DNA from: Saccharina japonica
Taxonomy: Eukaryota; Sar; Phaeophyceae; Laminariales; Laminariaceae
Direction: 5' to 3'
NCBI GenBank assembly: GCA_008828725.1
Contig: MEHQ01002443.1
Span: 248,001 to 312,000 of the forward strand
Length of the DNA stretch: 64,000 nucleotides
Part shown: positions 45,861-56,689 of the stretch, piece by piece
Numbering within the stretch: the stretch's first letter is position 1
Layout: each line of letters starts with the position of its first letter
Position numbers and translations under genes: made by a program
The notes under the pieces: model-generated
Databases searched by the model: none
The model's input: only the letters and a program-made list of their open reading frames with translations
Told to the model about the DNA's origin: nothing

Positions 45861-46215
45861 CCCAACCACGTCAGTACACCCAGTGCCTGTCCTGATTCCC
45901 ACTCCTAGAGATATACAAATTATGTGGTCACAGGTTGTGAAACAGAGAAAAACAAACTAAAACAGACTACAACTCAAATTAATGGGTAAAGCAAGTGAGA
46001 TGGTTAACGTACTGGGTACCAGAACACAACGACACGAGCCGAACCAAAACATAAGAGCAAAAAGACAAGTAAAATAACGAATTATGAAATGAAACATAAT
46101 ATAAATGACGCAAATGACGCAGGGAGACAGAAATGCCCCCAGAAGAAGCACGCACATGCCAAAGAGGAACAGCTAACTGCTGCACGGGCAAGGCAACATG
46201 AAAAAGAGGAAGACA
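45861..46215 (-). mobile_element. MITE body, continuation after the insertion
   Basis: The reversed copy of the 21233-type MITE resumes here: CAGTACACCCAGTGCCTGTCC, ATTATGTGGTCACAGG, GTACTGGGTACCAG, and GCACGCACATGCC near 46147. Its far end fades by ~46215. Together with 44341-44368 it reconstructs a pre-insertion site. Confidence 0.75.
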
Positions 46216-46397
46216 CCGGCATAGAGTGGAAACAAAGGGAGAAACAAGGCTAAAAAAGCAAAGAAGAAGACACGAGAGAGGGAAAGAGAAAAATCGTTCT
46301 CAAGGCAAGCTCAAGGCGATGGTAATGATAGGTTCCCGTCTCTGCTATAAAAACCGATACGGGGACCATATCACACCTTCTGCCATCTCATTGTCAC
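46216..46397. other. Short flank, A-rich
   Basis: AAG-rich plus-strand sequence (AAACAAGGCTAAAAAAGC) without recognised content. It lies just past the 3' end of the LINE relic. Confidence 0.4.
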
Positions 46398-47423
46398 TCA
46401 AAAAACAAAAACCGTGTCAAAAGCCGGTACTACCTCTGCCGCGCCCCCCCCAGTGAACAAATCAACAGGAATCAAATAATAGAATTCAAGGACTAGTCGA
46501 GCGGATACCTTGCCGCACGGTCTACCATTCATTTCGTTTCTGCATTCGTCGACAGCTGTATCAGTACGGTCGCCCCTACCCCCCCTCCTCCTCTCCTTGT
46601 CGCCCCTTTTGGCATCCTCAGCTGCATACCGTAACCAGCTCTTCTCCGCTTCGGTCCTGTGCCACCTCGCCATGAAGTGGTCCGCCGCCTCGCCGACCCC
46701 CCGATACCACACCCCCCTCTTCTTAGCCGCCCTCGGCCATAGCACCGTCTCTGCTTCAAACAGTAAAGGGGAGCTTCCTGTGGAGCCCTCTGCCGCTCGA
46801 AAAACCCTAAGGTCATCTGCTAGACATTATGCCCAGTTCTTTTCTGGACGGCCAGGTCCCGGGTTCGTCCCACCGACGATCGTCCTAAACATCACCCGCC
46901 GGGTAAGCCGCTCATTGGTCGTGCGCTGTAAGGCCCCTTCAAATAGGAGGCGTCGTTTGCGGATGGTCGTCTCAACGCTCTCGCATTGTGCCTTCTTGAG
47001 AGCCTTAGCGTACGATATGAGATGGTCGGTGCGTTGTCGGCGCTGGAAACCAATGATCCGTAGGAGGAAACTGTGGTATGCCGTTCGGAGTTCAGCGAAG
47101 TGCTCCTGGCCAAGGGCCCACGTCACACACCCGTACAGCAGTGTCTCCATCACCTCGGCCTTAAGCATGCGCACCTTTAGAGTGAACGGGGCATCATCCA
47201 TATCGTACAGCTCCCGCTTGAACCGATTGCAGCATGCCCATGCGAGTCGGATGCGTCGTTCGATCTCTGGCATAATGTCCGCGCTTGCGACGACAAGCCC
47301 ACCAAGGTACAAAAACTGCATCGTCTGTTTATATCTCTGCCCCGCTGCTTCGATGACGAAGGGTGAGGTCCGGAGTGCTTGGTTTGGTGTCCACAGCAGT
47401 ATAGTATCCAGTACATGCCTATA
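46398..47423 (-). pseudogene. LINE (non-LTR) reverse transcriptase, C-terminal part, 5'-truncated
   Basis: The minus-strand frame is open from 47423 (a stop lies at 47424-47426), has one in-frame TAA at 46827-46829, and then stays open to 46398. It reads ALRTSPFVIEAAGQRYKQT, QFLYLGG, an RRIRLAWACCNRFKREL helix, LLYGCVTW, GFQRRQRTDHLISYAKAL, GRPEKNW, and after the stop DDLRVFRAAEGSTG and AAKKRGVWYRGVGEAADHFM. This is the thumb and C-terminal region of reverse transcriptases of non-LTR elements. The finger and palm regions with the YxDD box and the endonuclease are missing, as in 5'-truncated LINE insertions. A 317-codon frame on the opposite strand is only its shadow. Confidence 0.85.
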
Positions 47424-47426
47424 CTA

Positions 47427-47639
47427 TGCCATATCATATGTGCACACACAGCTACTACTGTAGTGTGGCAAAACATATCCAACGTGTATGTTTGGCGTCG
47501 CTTAACCCGGGCCTGAGGTACTGGTGTCCCGTTGGTGATATCATGTGTATACGAGAAAGGATGATTCGTTCATTTCTGGACGATATAGCTTGTTTTTCGT
47601 TGAACTGTGCATATAGTATAGGTAGATTGTTGGTGGGGC
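47427..47639. other. Unrecognised flank of LINE relic
   Basis: No reverse transcriptase similarity continues past 47426 in any frame I could see, so the truncation point is near here. Confidence 0.4.
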
Positions 47640-47870
47640 CTTTAGTGTGTGTGTTCTTCGCATTACACCGTCCTGTCTACCCGTCGACATCCAGCAGACC
47701 CCGTGTTTGTGCCGATTCTTCACCCTAAAAAGGTACCACTTTGGTGGTCACAAAATAACGACACAGAGATACTACGCTGCAGTGCAGTAAGCAGAGCAGA
47801 CAATGTAATGCCGTGCTTGGTATACGACAGGCACGGTCTACCCTGCTAGCAATACAACTGCGTGAAATAG
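47640..47870 (+). repeat. Dispersed repeat, TGTTCTTCACATTA family, second copy
   Basis: It matches 1945-2245 in order: GTGTGTTCTTCGCATTACAC, CGACACAGAGATACTACGC, GCAGTAAGCAGAGCAGACAA. It ends in an A12 tract at 47867, which gives a polarity like a retroposed element although the start resembles a MITE end. Confidence 0.6.
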
Positions 47871-49396
47871 AAAAAAAAAAAAGCGAAAAGAGAAAAACAT
47901 TAAATAAGGGTACAAATATATTGTTTTAAACAGAGCAACAAAGGGATGCACAGACAAGCAAAAACGACAACATAAGGCAAAATACAAGCAAAGAAAGTGT
48001 CATGCTTCTCCCGGAGGAGATGTGACAGAAAATGTATAATATTTGTCCAGCATACTGATATTCACATCAATATATATATATATATTATATTCCTGGAATA
48101 TAATACGTTGACATTGTAGTAGCGATCACACGATACGCTGTAAAACTATTAATATGTGGTTGTACAATAGCGTCAACAACGTTGATCCTAAACTCCAATA
48201 CACAATACTTTACGATTATTTGTACACCAGTCTAAGCGACAAACTGTGAACCTATACGGATCGAATTAATTGACACGGCATTCGTGATTTGTTATCAACC
48301 ACGTAAATTAGCAACGTTGACCCAGCCGCCGTAAAACCGCCCGCGCAGGCGAACTTTGAAAACATGGCTAACATTTGGTTACTACGTACAATATTTGCGT
48401 ATTCTTGCGTCAGAAATTTCCTCGCGTCGAAGGGCATTGACAACGTTTTTCAACATAATAACGTACGGGTGTGAGTGTTCTCCACAATAAACCTTTCTTT
48501 CCGCCCGTAGACGTCCAGCAAACCCACAGCAGTACGAAGTAGTGGCAGTGGCGATTCTTCCTCCTCAAGAGATACGATACAGAGATGGTCACAAGCCCAC
48601 GAGTCAAGGATACTACGTTGTTGATGTAGATACTTTGCCACAGCAGCAGTAACCGGCAGCCTACTAAGTCGCTGATCAAGAACAACGTCGTATCACAGTA
48701 GCAGGTAAAATAGTAGGTGTACGGTATGCTATCTAACCCAGTAACATGGAGTACTGTTAATTTAAAGGTGTACTCATGTACGTACGAATAGCACTTGGTA
48801 CCAGTAAGCAATGGACATGCGGCGAAATACGAACATGATCATATATATGCGGCAAATTACTATTAATAATACGAACATTACAACATCATTGCATAATATT
48901 AATATAAATACGTCAGCTTTGAGTTCAACCGATTGAATAGTTGACACTCAACTTTACGAGCTGCGTAAAATGTGTGTTCTATGTGTTATTTGTGATAAGA
49001 CTGGGTGAGACACAGAGTATTCCCTTGCAGGTTTGTCTATTAAGCATCCTTGGTGTTACTCACTTTCCGTAGAGTCAAGCGTAGAAGGGAAGCAGCTTTA
49101 CATTGATCCCCGAGTCAGATGACATCTGCCTTGGGATGGGCTTCAAGTATGGCCCTCAGACATAATAATACCCCGAATACCGAATACGAATGCCACCCAA
49201 GTTGTACGACAACGGGCAAACTACCTATACAGAGGTAACCGGCCTTCCTAGCCCATACCACTACACTAGCCCACCCTGATGGGCCGTATATGCAGAAACT
49301 TGTGGAAAACGGGGAAATCCCAGTTCCTCAAATTAGAACATGGGTCGACGATGCGGCTCCTCACAACCCCTCCCACACCTCTAAGTTGCTAATAGG
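47871..49396. other. Intergenic DNA with repeat fragment
   Basis: A short fragment of the same dispersed family lies at 48470-48620 (TGTTCTCCACAATAAACC, GATACAGAGATGGTCACAAG). An AT dinucleotide run lies at 48070. No gene recognised. Confidence 0.5.
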
Positions 49397-51055
49397 CTAA
49401 GAAGCCGGGATACAAAAACGCAAAGAAAGGTAATCGAACGTGAACGAAGGTGCTATGAACGAAGCCAACGTCAGAGACCTCCCATGAGTCGCCAACAAGG
49501 CGAGGAGGGGGGGGGCGAGAATGCAACAACTAGCACCAAGAAGGAAACAACAGACACTGTACGGGCAATGGGCACTACTGCCCGCCCCGCGGCTCTGGCG
49601 GGGGAGAGCGTCGGCAGGACGACCGGCCTTCCAAGCCCATACCACTACATACTTTCGTGTGAGGTTAGTGATGTATTATGTAGGTATTATTAATAGGTAC
49701 TCTACTACAGGTAGTAGTTAATTACCAGTTTTTTTGTGAGCCGTTCGCGCGTGTTCTAAGAACATTTGCGGGGCATTTAGAAACTGTTCGTCGTCGAACG
49801 CCTGGAAGAATAGCGTTCTTGATAATAGCACGTAGTACGTGGACCGGTCACGAGCAAGCATCCGAGGAACGTTGCTGTGGGTCCAGCCCGGTGGGTCGGT
49901 CAGTTAGAGATGCCCGGTATAGTACATCTAACCGTAGAGCCGAACGTGTCGAGGCTGGCTGCGCCCACCAAGCTCATAATCAATCTTCTCATCTCTGTCT
50001 GATCTCTTCTTTCGTCTTGTTTCATCTTCGCCCAGAGAAAGCCTGCTTTGTAACATCATACGTTTCTTCTGAGAGAAGCTAACAAGCGCGCCTAACGGCG
50101 CCTCGCGCCAAGCCTCTGGACTAGCACGTTCACCACAATGTCACAAGCGAACGCCGTCCGCCAACATACATTGCATCACAGTGAGCAGATCAGACAATGC
50201 CATGTCAGATACGACAGGCATGACCTACCCTGATAGCAATCCCGATTCGTGGAAGATATAAAAAAACGAAAGAAAACAAAAGAAACCAAGAAGAAAAAGC
50301 GAGAAACAAGACGATAAAAGAAGAGCTAACATGGAAAATATTAGTCTGAAACTCATACCTGTTACTGGGTTGGATCACACTGCTGTTGTTGATACTGTAC
50401 AGAGAAGTCCCTCGCAAGACGACCCAACCACAGCCAGGGTACGAGTTTAGGTATTTTTAATGTTTCGTCTTTGAATATATCTCATTTGGACAAATCTTTT
50501 TCACCCCGTGAAATATGCTCTGCGTTGCCTTTCGCCCGTCTCGTTCGGCGAACTGGCCAACACAGCATACCTACTTTGAAATCTCGTAAATATATAGCCG
50601 ATATCCTCCGCGACCTCCCTTGGCACTCCTGCCTCGCGTTGAACGTAAACTGCTGCACCCAGGCTGTATGGAATGTTTACGCTTGACATGGTACAGGTAC
50701 GTATTTTATGTATGAACCCAGCGGTAGGCGGTAGGCGACCACCAAATGGAGGCGGTTTTGTTCCACGACAACTTTACGATGAAGGTTTCCGTGTTTAAGA
50801 TTCTACGCTCTGCCTTGTCTATTGCTCACCAACCGGTACATCCGACATGCAACCACTGATCGAAGAGGGGGACACTTTCAACACAATAGCGACAACAACG
50901 TTCAGACGTAGCAGGTTGCGGTTGGAGTCGATGCTCGCTCTTCGGTCCGCCCCGTTTTGTTTACCGGCCACCGAGCACATGCGCGCACTGCCAATCAAAA
51001 CTGTGCGTGATGCCAAAACGTACTGCTGTTGTTGTAGACACCATCCCGCGCCGAA
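49397..51055. other. Intergenic DNA, no gene named
   Basis: Positions 50175-50280 contain a fragment of the dispersed family (GTGAGCAGATCAGACAATGCC). Frames at 49397-49645 (minus) and 49819-50082 (plus) have no recognisable domain. Upstream parts of the helicase gene, if once present, are no longer visible. Confidence 0.45.
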
Positions 51056-51942
51056 ATGTGCGAGGAGCTAAAAGGCATGGCCATGATGAACTGCAGCAGT
51101 TGTGCGAAATCAATACTACCCACTTCACCCAGGAGGAACATGAGGCATTTTACACAACCACGACTGCCCACGCTTCTCTCCACAACCACGATGATGGCGG
51201 ACGAAGGCGCGTGCGGCCCTCTCACGCGGCAGAGAAGGGACTCTTGTTCGTCGATGGATCAAAGGGCACCAGAATGACGGTTTTCTACACCACGTTGTTG
51301 GCTGCTATTCGCGCGAGGGAGAAATAGGCCCTTGGGCTGTGGTTAAAAGCAGCGGGGTCTCCACTCTTCTCCCCCGCGCCTGCACTATGCACTCCTTGTT
51401 CGTGATACCCATCAATATCAACCAGCACTCCTCTTGCTCCGTCGAGAAACAGAGCTTGCGCGGCCAGCTATGGGGCAGGGCGGACTTGATCTGCTGAGAG
51501 GAGACCCCCACGCCCCACTGATACAGCCTCGAGGCGTCTCAAAGACGCCATGGGCATCAACCTTCTATGGGGTGGGAACATCGTGGTGATGGGAGTCGAC
51601 TTCAGGCAGGTAGCCCCAGTGGTTCGAGGGTGGACAAGGGCACATACAGGTGGTCAATGCCTAAATCAACCATTCCCCACTGGGCGGGGTTGCACGTGCT
51701 TCACCTGAGGGTGGACATCGGGGTGTTGCGGCTTGGACGCCCCTCGCCTCTGGGGTTTCTGTGAGTGGCAGATGAAAATTGGCAACGGCGTGGAGAAGGT
51801 GTGCTCCCGCTCAAACACGGTTTTCGACGCGGACACCGTGCGAACTCCGGGTGACCTCGAACTCGCCGGGGACGGTTCACGCGATAGCATCGACGGCATC
51901 TTCCCTGCTCTTGGCGCGTTTTTTACTGATGAGAGCCATTAA
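51056..51942 (+). pseudogene. PIF1-like helicase, Helitron type, multiply frameshifted
   Basis: Successive frames give the order of a PIF1 helicase core: LLFVDGSKGTRMTVFYTTLL (Walker A position, 51247-51306), then after a frameshift near 51315 EIGPWAVVKSSGVSTLLP, CTMHSLFVIPININ and KQSLRGQLWGRADLI (motif Ia region, to ~51499), a stop-bearing part where the DEAP motif should be, NIVVMGVDFRQVAPVV (motif III, ~51577-51624), a shifted HWAGLHVLHLRVDIGVLRL, and from ~51733 FCEWQMKIGNGVEK with IFPALGAFF. Walker A has lost its lysine (GSKGTRMT for GPGGTGKT). There are at least three frameshifts. PIF1-like helicases with this layout form the C-terminal half of Helitron RepHel proteins. No Rep domain is seen, so a stand-alone PIF1 copy is also possible. 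Confidence 0.8.
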
Positions 51943-52619
51943 CTCACGCCTGCCCTGACACGGAGGTCTGTGCTCGGGCCTCGAAACGACAATATTTTTG
52001 TGTAAAAGTAAGCCGAATAGCCTATTTTTGGTCCGGCGGCGCCTTCAGCGGGATTATTTGGAGGCGGTTCCGGCGGGCCCTCCGGGGGCGCCTTCGGTGG
52101 GCCCCCCTCAACCGCGGGGGATGTTTAAGCTCGCTACGCCCGCCTGACTTTAGTCGACTAGTCGGCTGGCTTCGCCAGGCGACCAATAACTAGGCGGGAG
52201 CTTCAGTCAACTCACAGCCCTAATAATTGGTCGACAGATAAAAAAGAACACTCGGTGTGTGTTTGTAGCGACAAGTACGGTTCCTGTAAGCATACAGTAT
52301 AGGCAACGGATTTCCCACTACAGTAGAGAAGGTGTTAAGCTGCTTATAAACCCAGTTTCAGGGTGGGAGGTGTGCCAGAAATAATTTCACAGGACCCCCA
52401 GGAACTATGTTATCCATAGGAGCACACCTGACAATACTCCGTGTAGGTAAAAATACGAAATCGTTGTTTTTTGTAGGAGACGGCGATGGCGATAATGGGG
52501 GCGATGGGAATTACCGTGCATGGTGTTGGATATTAAATGGGAAATGAGGGGAAGAGAAAGCAAGGGGCGGGACAAGAGGACAAGCGGAATGAAGGGACCA
52601 AGTCAAATATTGATATTTG
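51943..52619. other. Flank of helicase relic, nothing recognised
   Basis: GC-rich GGCGCCTTC/GGCGGG words at 52035-52115 form a loose ~27-bp repetition. No Helitron-type CTRR end with a hairpin was identified by eye. Confidence 0.35.
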
Positions 52620-52815
52620 CTTGTGTTGGAAAAATAAACGTGAATGCCCCACAGGTGGAATTATTGAGGCACTGAGTGACGCGTTTTCTGTGTTGGAGAA
52701 ATAACCAAGAATGCCCCACAGGTAGAATTATCGAGACACTGAGGGGGGCGTTTTCTGTGTTGGGCAACTAACCAAGAATGCCCCACAGGCAGAATGGAGA
52801 CCCTGACGGAGGCGT
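52620..52815 (+). repeat. ~65-bp tandem repeat, three units
   Basis: Three diverged units share GAATGCCCCACAGG (52649, 52712, 52776) and TGTGTTGG before AAATAA or AACTAA. The units are ~64 bp apart. They are too short to be a gene. Confidence 0.8.
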
Positions 52816-53724
52816 GCTGCGATGACGGCAGGACTTCCTGGCCATAATACTTTTGGTGGACCGGGCTCCTTGACCCAATTTCGCTGCAGCATCGTCATCA
52901 TCAGTCCGCCAAATTTCTACCCGTGACATGCCTGTAGATATGACAGGCTTCGAATCGGTATTGTTCATCTGGTCGCACTTTTCGCTTTTCGAAAAAAGCA
53001 ATTGGAGTGACGTGTATTAAAAAAAAAAAAAAAAAGCATGTTCATTGCTGAAGATGTTTCGGAGGGAGAGAGGTGGGTCAAGGAAGGAGAGGGGGGTGCT
53101 GGCTTGACACGCCGGTGTATTTCGATTTCCCGCTGCCCGTTCACAAATTAGTGGTCGAGTCTTGATTTTCACTCTCCCCCGCGCTGTGCAGCCGAACACC
53201 TTGCAAATATTTTGTCGAATAGATGTCAGACTTCACAGCCAGCAGTCCGGATTCCGACCTGCCGAGCGCCCCCGCAGCGCATTCTGCGGCCTTTTCCTGG
53301 GTCGTCTATCATCTACTAAAACAACAACATACTTCTCCCACATCTTCTTATATTGTTCACTTCTACAGCAGTATCTGCTCTCCTCTTGAAAGCGTGTACC
53401 TGGTATATATACATGTGTGTTTGTCGTCGTACATGTGCAACTTCTGCTGCTGTACTGCTTACTGTAAAACGCCTGCAGTGAAGCCGTCTGTGGCGGCAGT
53501 CGTGACATGGCATGTTCACCCCCAGACCAGCAACATGAAAGGGTACACTTTCTGAAAACGTTGTCATAGACCAGGCTGAGAGTTCCGTAATTGTTTCAAA
53601 TCATCAGGTTGGCTTTCTCTTTAGGCTATCAATAGTATCTTGTGAGAGGGCTGGTACTGCTGTATACTACGTATACCTTCAAGTACAGCAGTATATTAAT
53701 GATAAGATCATATGATATCAACAG
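52816..53724. other. Intergenic DNA, possible short exon
   Basis: An ATG at 53223 opens a frame starting MSDFTASSPDSDLPSAPAAH, Ser/Pro/Ala-rich as many N-termini are, with a GTCGTC just after AFSW that could be a weak splice donor. The remaining frame is low in coding character. No domain. An A18 tract lies at 53018. Confidence 0.3.
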
Positions 53725-53875
53725 TCGTCACCCCGCAATAATGCGGTCCAAACTACAACAGAGGACCATAGTAAATAGGACCAAATATTGATAGTAAAAG
53801 TAGGTAAATGTATAGGTTTTTGTGTGTACCGCAGGTCCTATTTACTATGCTCCCCCGTGATAGTGCGGTCCGAAA
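53725..53875. repeat. Short palindromic element related to 12.7-12.8 kb
   Basis: CCCGCAATAATGCGGTCC at the left and CCCCGTGATAGTGCGGTCC at the right flank an inner inverted pair, AGTAAATAGGACC and GGTCCTATTTACT. Similar AGTGCGGTACCG words are at 60198. This is a hairpin-forming miniature element. Confidence 0.55.
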
Positions 53876-54289
53876 TAGTGCGGTTGAAATCGCTAGTCAC
53901 GACTTCTTCCCGCACTATTAATATTCGATCGGCTGGCGCACTATAAACTCTTTCAGAACTGTAAAAACATATCTCGCAGTAATTGGAAGTACTTTTCCCC
54001 AACAATGTGGGATCGGTTCCTATTAATAAGAAGTTAACCCTTTCAGAGCTGCACTGTCTCGTAGAACTAAATATTTCACTCTAATTCCAAGCGTTTTGTC
54101 CCCACATCGGGACTCCAGTCCTAAATGGGTTAAGAAACCGACGCAGGGCCGTCACGCCTCCATGTCAAGTACACCAGCTTAGTACACAGTCGTATATCCG
54201 ATAACCGTGATGATTCGATGTAGAGGGTCACTCGGGGCGCTATGGTTTTGCAGGGTAAAAAAACCACCCCCCGGGGCGTATACTGCGAC
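53876..54289. other. Intergenic DNA with GGACTCCAGTCC-type repeats
   Basis: Positions 54040-54135 (TTTCAGAGCTGCACTG, GTCCCCACATCGGGACTCC, AATGGGTTAAG) are a diverged copy of the small palindrome at 61234-61318. A half copy is at 53945-54035 and another at 54885-54975. Confidence 0.5.
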
Positions 54290-54611
54290 ACCCGGGGCGT
54301 TTAATGAAGAAACACTGTCTCCCTGCGTCATTTGTATTCTGTTTCGTTTCAGAATTCGTTTTTTATTTATATTTTTATTCCTATTTTCCGGTTCGGCTTG
54401 TGTCGTTATGTTCTCGTACCCGGTACGTTAGAATCTCACTTGCCTCGCCCATTAATTCGCGATTATTTTTTTTTGGTTTTTCTCTGTTTCACAGTCTGTG
54501 ACCACATGATGAGTTGTATCTCTCTAGGATTAGGAATCAGGAAACATACTGGGTGTACTGATGTGGTTGGGTAGAAAGAACGGGTGTAATGTGAAGACAA
54601 CACACACATAC
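54290..54611 (+). mobile_element. MITE, right-hand two thirds
   Basis: Copy of the 21233-type MITE from CTGTCTCCCTGCGTCATTTG to its end GTGTAATGTGAAGACAAC and ACACACACA. The left terminal repeat is absent. Confidence 0.8.
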
Positions 54612-55200
54612 ATTTCGGTCCCTTTGGCCCACCGGGGCGATTGAAAATACCAACGAAACAACACACACAGGCACACGCCTCGAACACGCGGGGCGATCCG
54701 AAAGCCAATAATAATGTTCACCCCGAAGACTCGAACACAGCAACAGCAGGGCAGCCTTACGGCTTGATCCAGGTGTTGATGCTACAGCACAGTAGGACAA
54801 GTGCTACGATAAGAGGATATATATATACTGCTGTACCTTGTTTTTGGCTGGAATTGTTCCTGAACGATCCGGCGGCCCCTTGACCCATTCATAATTGAAA
54901 AAAAATGTCCTACACTAATTCCAAGTAGTTTGTCCTCAAATTCGTGGGAGCAGTTCTTAAGTTGTTACTATGATAAGGGGTTCACCCAAACTCGTCGGAC
55001 TTTCATTCTGGAGTTACAATATTGTTCAAATATTGTTCAAAATGGTGTACCTTAGGCCATGGTATCGTCCATCGGGTATCATTTTTGACTATTAATATTG
55101 TACTAAAGTTTTCCTGTAAAATCAGTTCTGTGACTTACAGCAGTACTTACTGTAGTATAATTACTTACAGTAGTACCTAATATTACTTACTGTGGTATTA
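54612..55200. other. Intergenic DNA
   Basis: Contains the half copy of the small palindrome family (54885-54975). No gene recognised. From 55140 on, TTACTTAC-type words lead into the minisatellite. Confidence 0.45.
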
Positions 55201-55340
55201 CTTAGTATTACTTAGTATTACTTAGTATTACTTAGTATTACTTAGTATTACTTAGTATTACTTAGTATTACTTAGTATTACTTAGTATTACTTAGTATTA
55301 CTTAGTATTACTTAGTATTACTCAGTATTACTCAGTATTA
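55201..55340. repeat. 10-bp minisatellite, 14 units of CTTAGTATTA
   Basis: Twelve exact units of CTTAGTATTA are followed by two of CTCAGTATTA. Less regular relatives (CTTACTGTAG, CCTAATATTA) precede it from 55138. Confidence 0.95.
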
Positions 55341-55674
55341 CTTGCGATGAGTATAGACCTCCTGAAGTGAGGAGCGTCAGAAAAAGAGAGCCATGTGGCG
55401 CACCTCTACCGTGCGTACGACAGGGCTATCATACGCTATCATACGCTATCATACGTGGGCTGTAGATGTCTGTGTTGTCGATGAACTATTCGAGCTGAAA
55501 CCGATGTGTGTTCACGGGTGCCTGTTCACGTTGCTACTGCTGTTGTTGTTGGGGTTTTGAAAATTGGCACAGGTAGGATAGGATGCATATCGTATAGGCG
55601 GGGGTTGGGACAGCAGGCGGTTTGCGCGCTGATGAAAACCATATGGAAAATTACACGGCTTGTCATGGGTTAAC
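55341..55674. other. Intergenic DNA
   Basis: Short triplicated ATCATACGCT near 55431-55452. Nothing else recognised. Confidence 0.4.
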
Positions 55675-56060
55675 GCTGATGGGCCGGCCCATCAAGTTTC
55701 GATACTATGGGCGTGGGCGCGGCCCTGCACATCACATTTTAGTTTGATGGGCCGCGGCCCGGCCCGGCCCGGCCCGGCCGAGCCCTTCAAATTTCCAGAT
55801 TATGGGCCCCGGCCCGGCCAGGCCCACCAAATGTTCAGAGGGTGGGCCGCGGCCCGGCCCAGCCCATCACATTTTCAAACATTCACGGCCCCGCCCGGCC
55901 CATCGTTTTTCCAGAAGTCTCGGCCCGGCCCGGCCCGGCCCGGCCCATCACGTGGCAGCGAGGCCCATGAGAGATGGGCTCTATATGGGCCGGCCCGATA
56001 ATTTTCATGGGCCGGCCCGTGAACTCGACGGGCCGCCCCATGGCATGTCCCATGTCTTGT
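55675..56060. repeat. GGCCC-rich repeat array 1
   Basis: Runs of GGCCCGGCCC spaced by CATCAAATTT/CATCACATTTTC-type AT words in a loose ~45-60-bp rhythm. Frames through it are Pro/Gly/Ala/Arg-rich and not credible. Confidence 0.85.
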
Positions 56061-56395
56061 CCCGTACTAAAAGGTGCACGAGTGTACGCTCACGTGATTT
56101 TGTTACAAATAATTGTTGATTTTCGTTGCATTTTTGTATTTTGCCGTCTGGATTAGAAGGGACAGCTGTTTTCGGCCCACGAGACACGCCTTACCAGTAC
56201 CCTCTACTCACGCAATTATGCTCCATCAACGACTTTGTCCAATGGCTTCCGTTCCGACTGTGGACCACCACCTCCTAGTGCTGCTGCAAAACACCCGCAG
56301 CAGCAGCAACAGCAGCAGCACGTACGTGCTGCTGCAGAACCCGGTACTATACTGATGCGATACAACATGCTGCTGCAACACCCGATATTGCTGCA

Positions 56396-56686
56396 ATGGT
56401 TCATGGCGCTGCAACACCCGGTGCTATTGCTGCAATACATCCCACTGCCGCGGGACGAAGCAGGGCAAGAGCATTATGCTGCCTGCGTTGCGCAGACGGC
56501 GATAAATGTCGTCCGTACACCTACTTCGGTACCAAGGCTTTCATCCGACATTTGCGCAAACGGCATCATAGTACCCGAGGCGATTTGCCAGAGATGCGTC
56601 GTACAAACGTAGCTGTTTTTGGCGGACAGCAACCCAAGTACACCCAAAACGTCGTAGCTGTAGCAGTATTACACCACATATCATAG
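56396..56686 (+). CDS. Frame with a zinc-finger-like Cys/His motif
   Basis: The frame is open upstream of the ATG at 56396 through a GCAGCA-rich stretch. The notable part is CCLRCADGDKC, then YFGTKAFIRHLRKRHH, which gives C-x2-C and H-x3-H with an aromatic and a leucine in roughly C2H2 finger positions. The spacing (about 20 residues between the pairs) is longer than in a classical finger. It lies between two GGCCC arrays. It may be a remnant of a zinc-finger gene or transposon, or chance in low-complexity DNA. Confidence 0.25.
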   Translation: MVHGAATPGAIAAIHPTAAGRSRARALCCLRCADGDKCRPYTYFGTKAFIRHLRKRHHSTRGDLPEMRRTNVAVFGGQQPKYTQNVVAVAVLHHIS

Positions 56687-56689
56687 GCC

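Noticed and set aside
46510..47463. 317-codon plus-strand frame
   Set aside because: It is the antisense of the LINE reverse transcriptase, whose minus-strand reading has clear family motifs. The plus reading has none.
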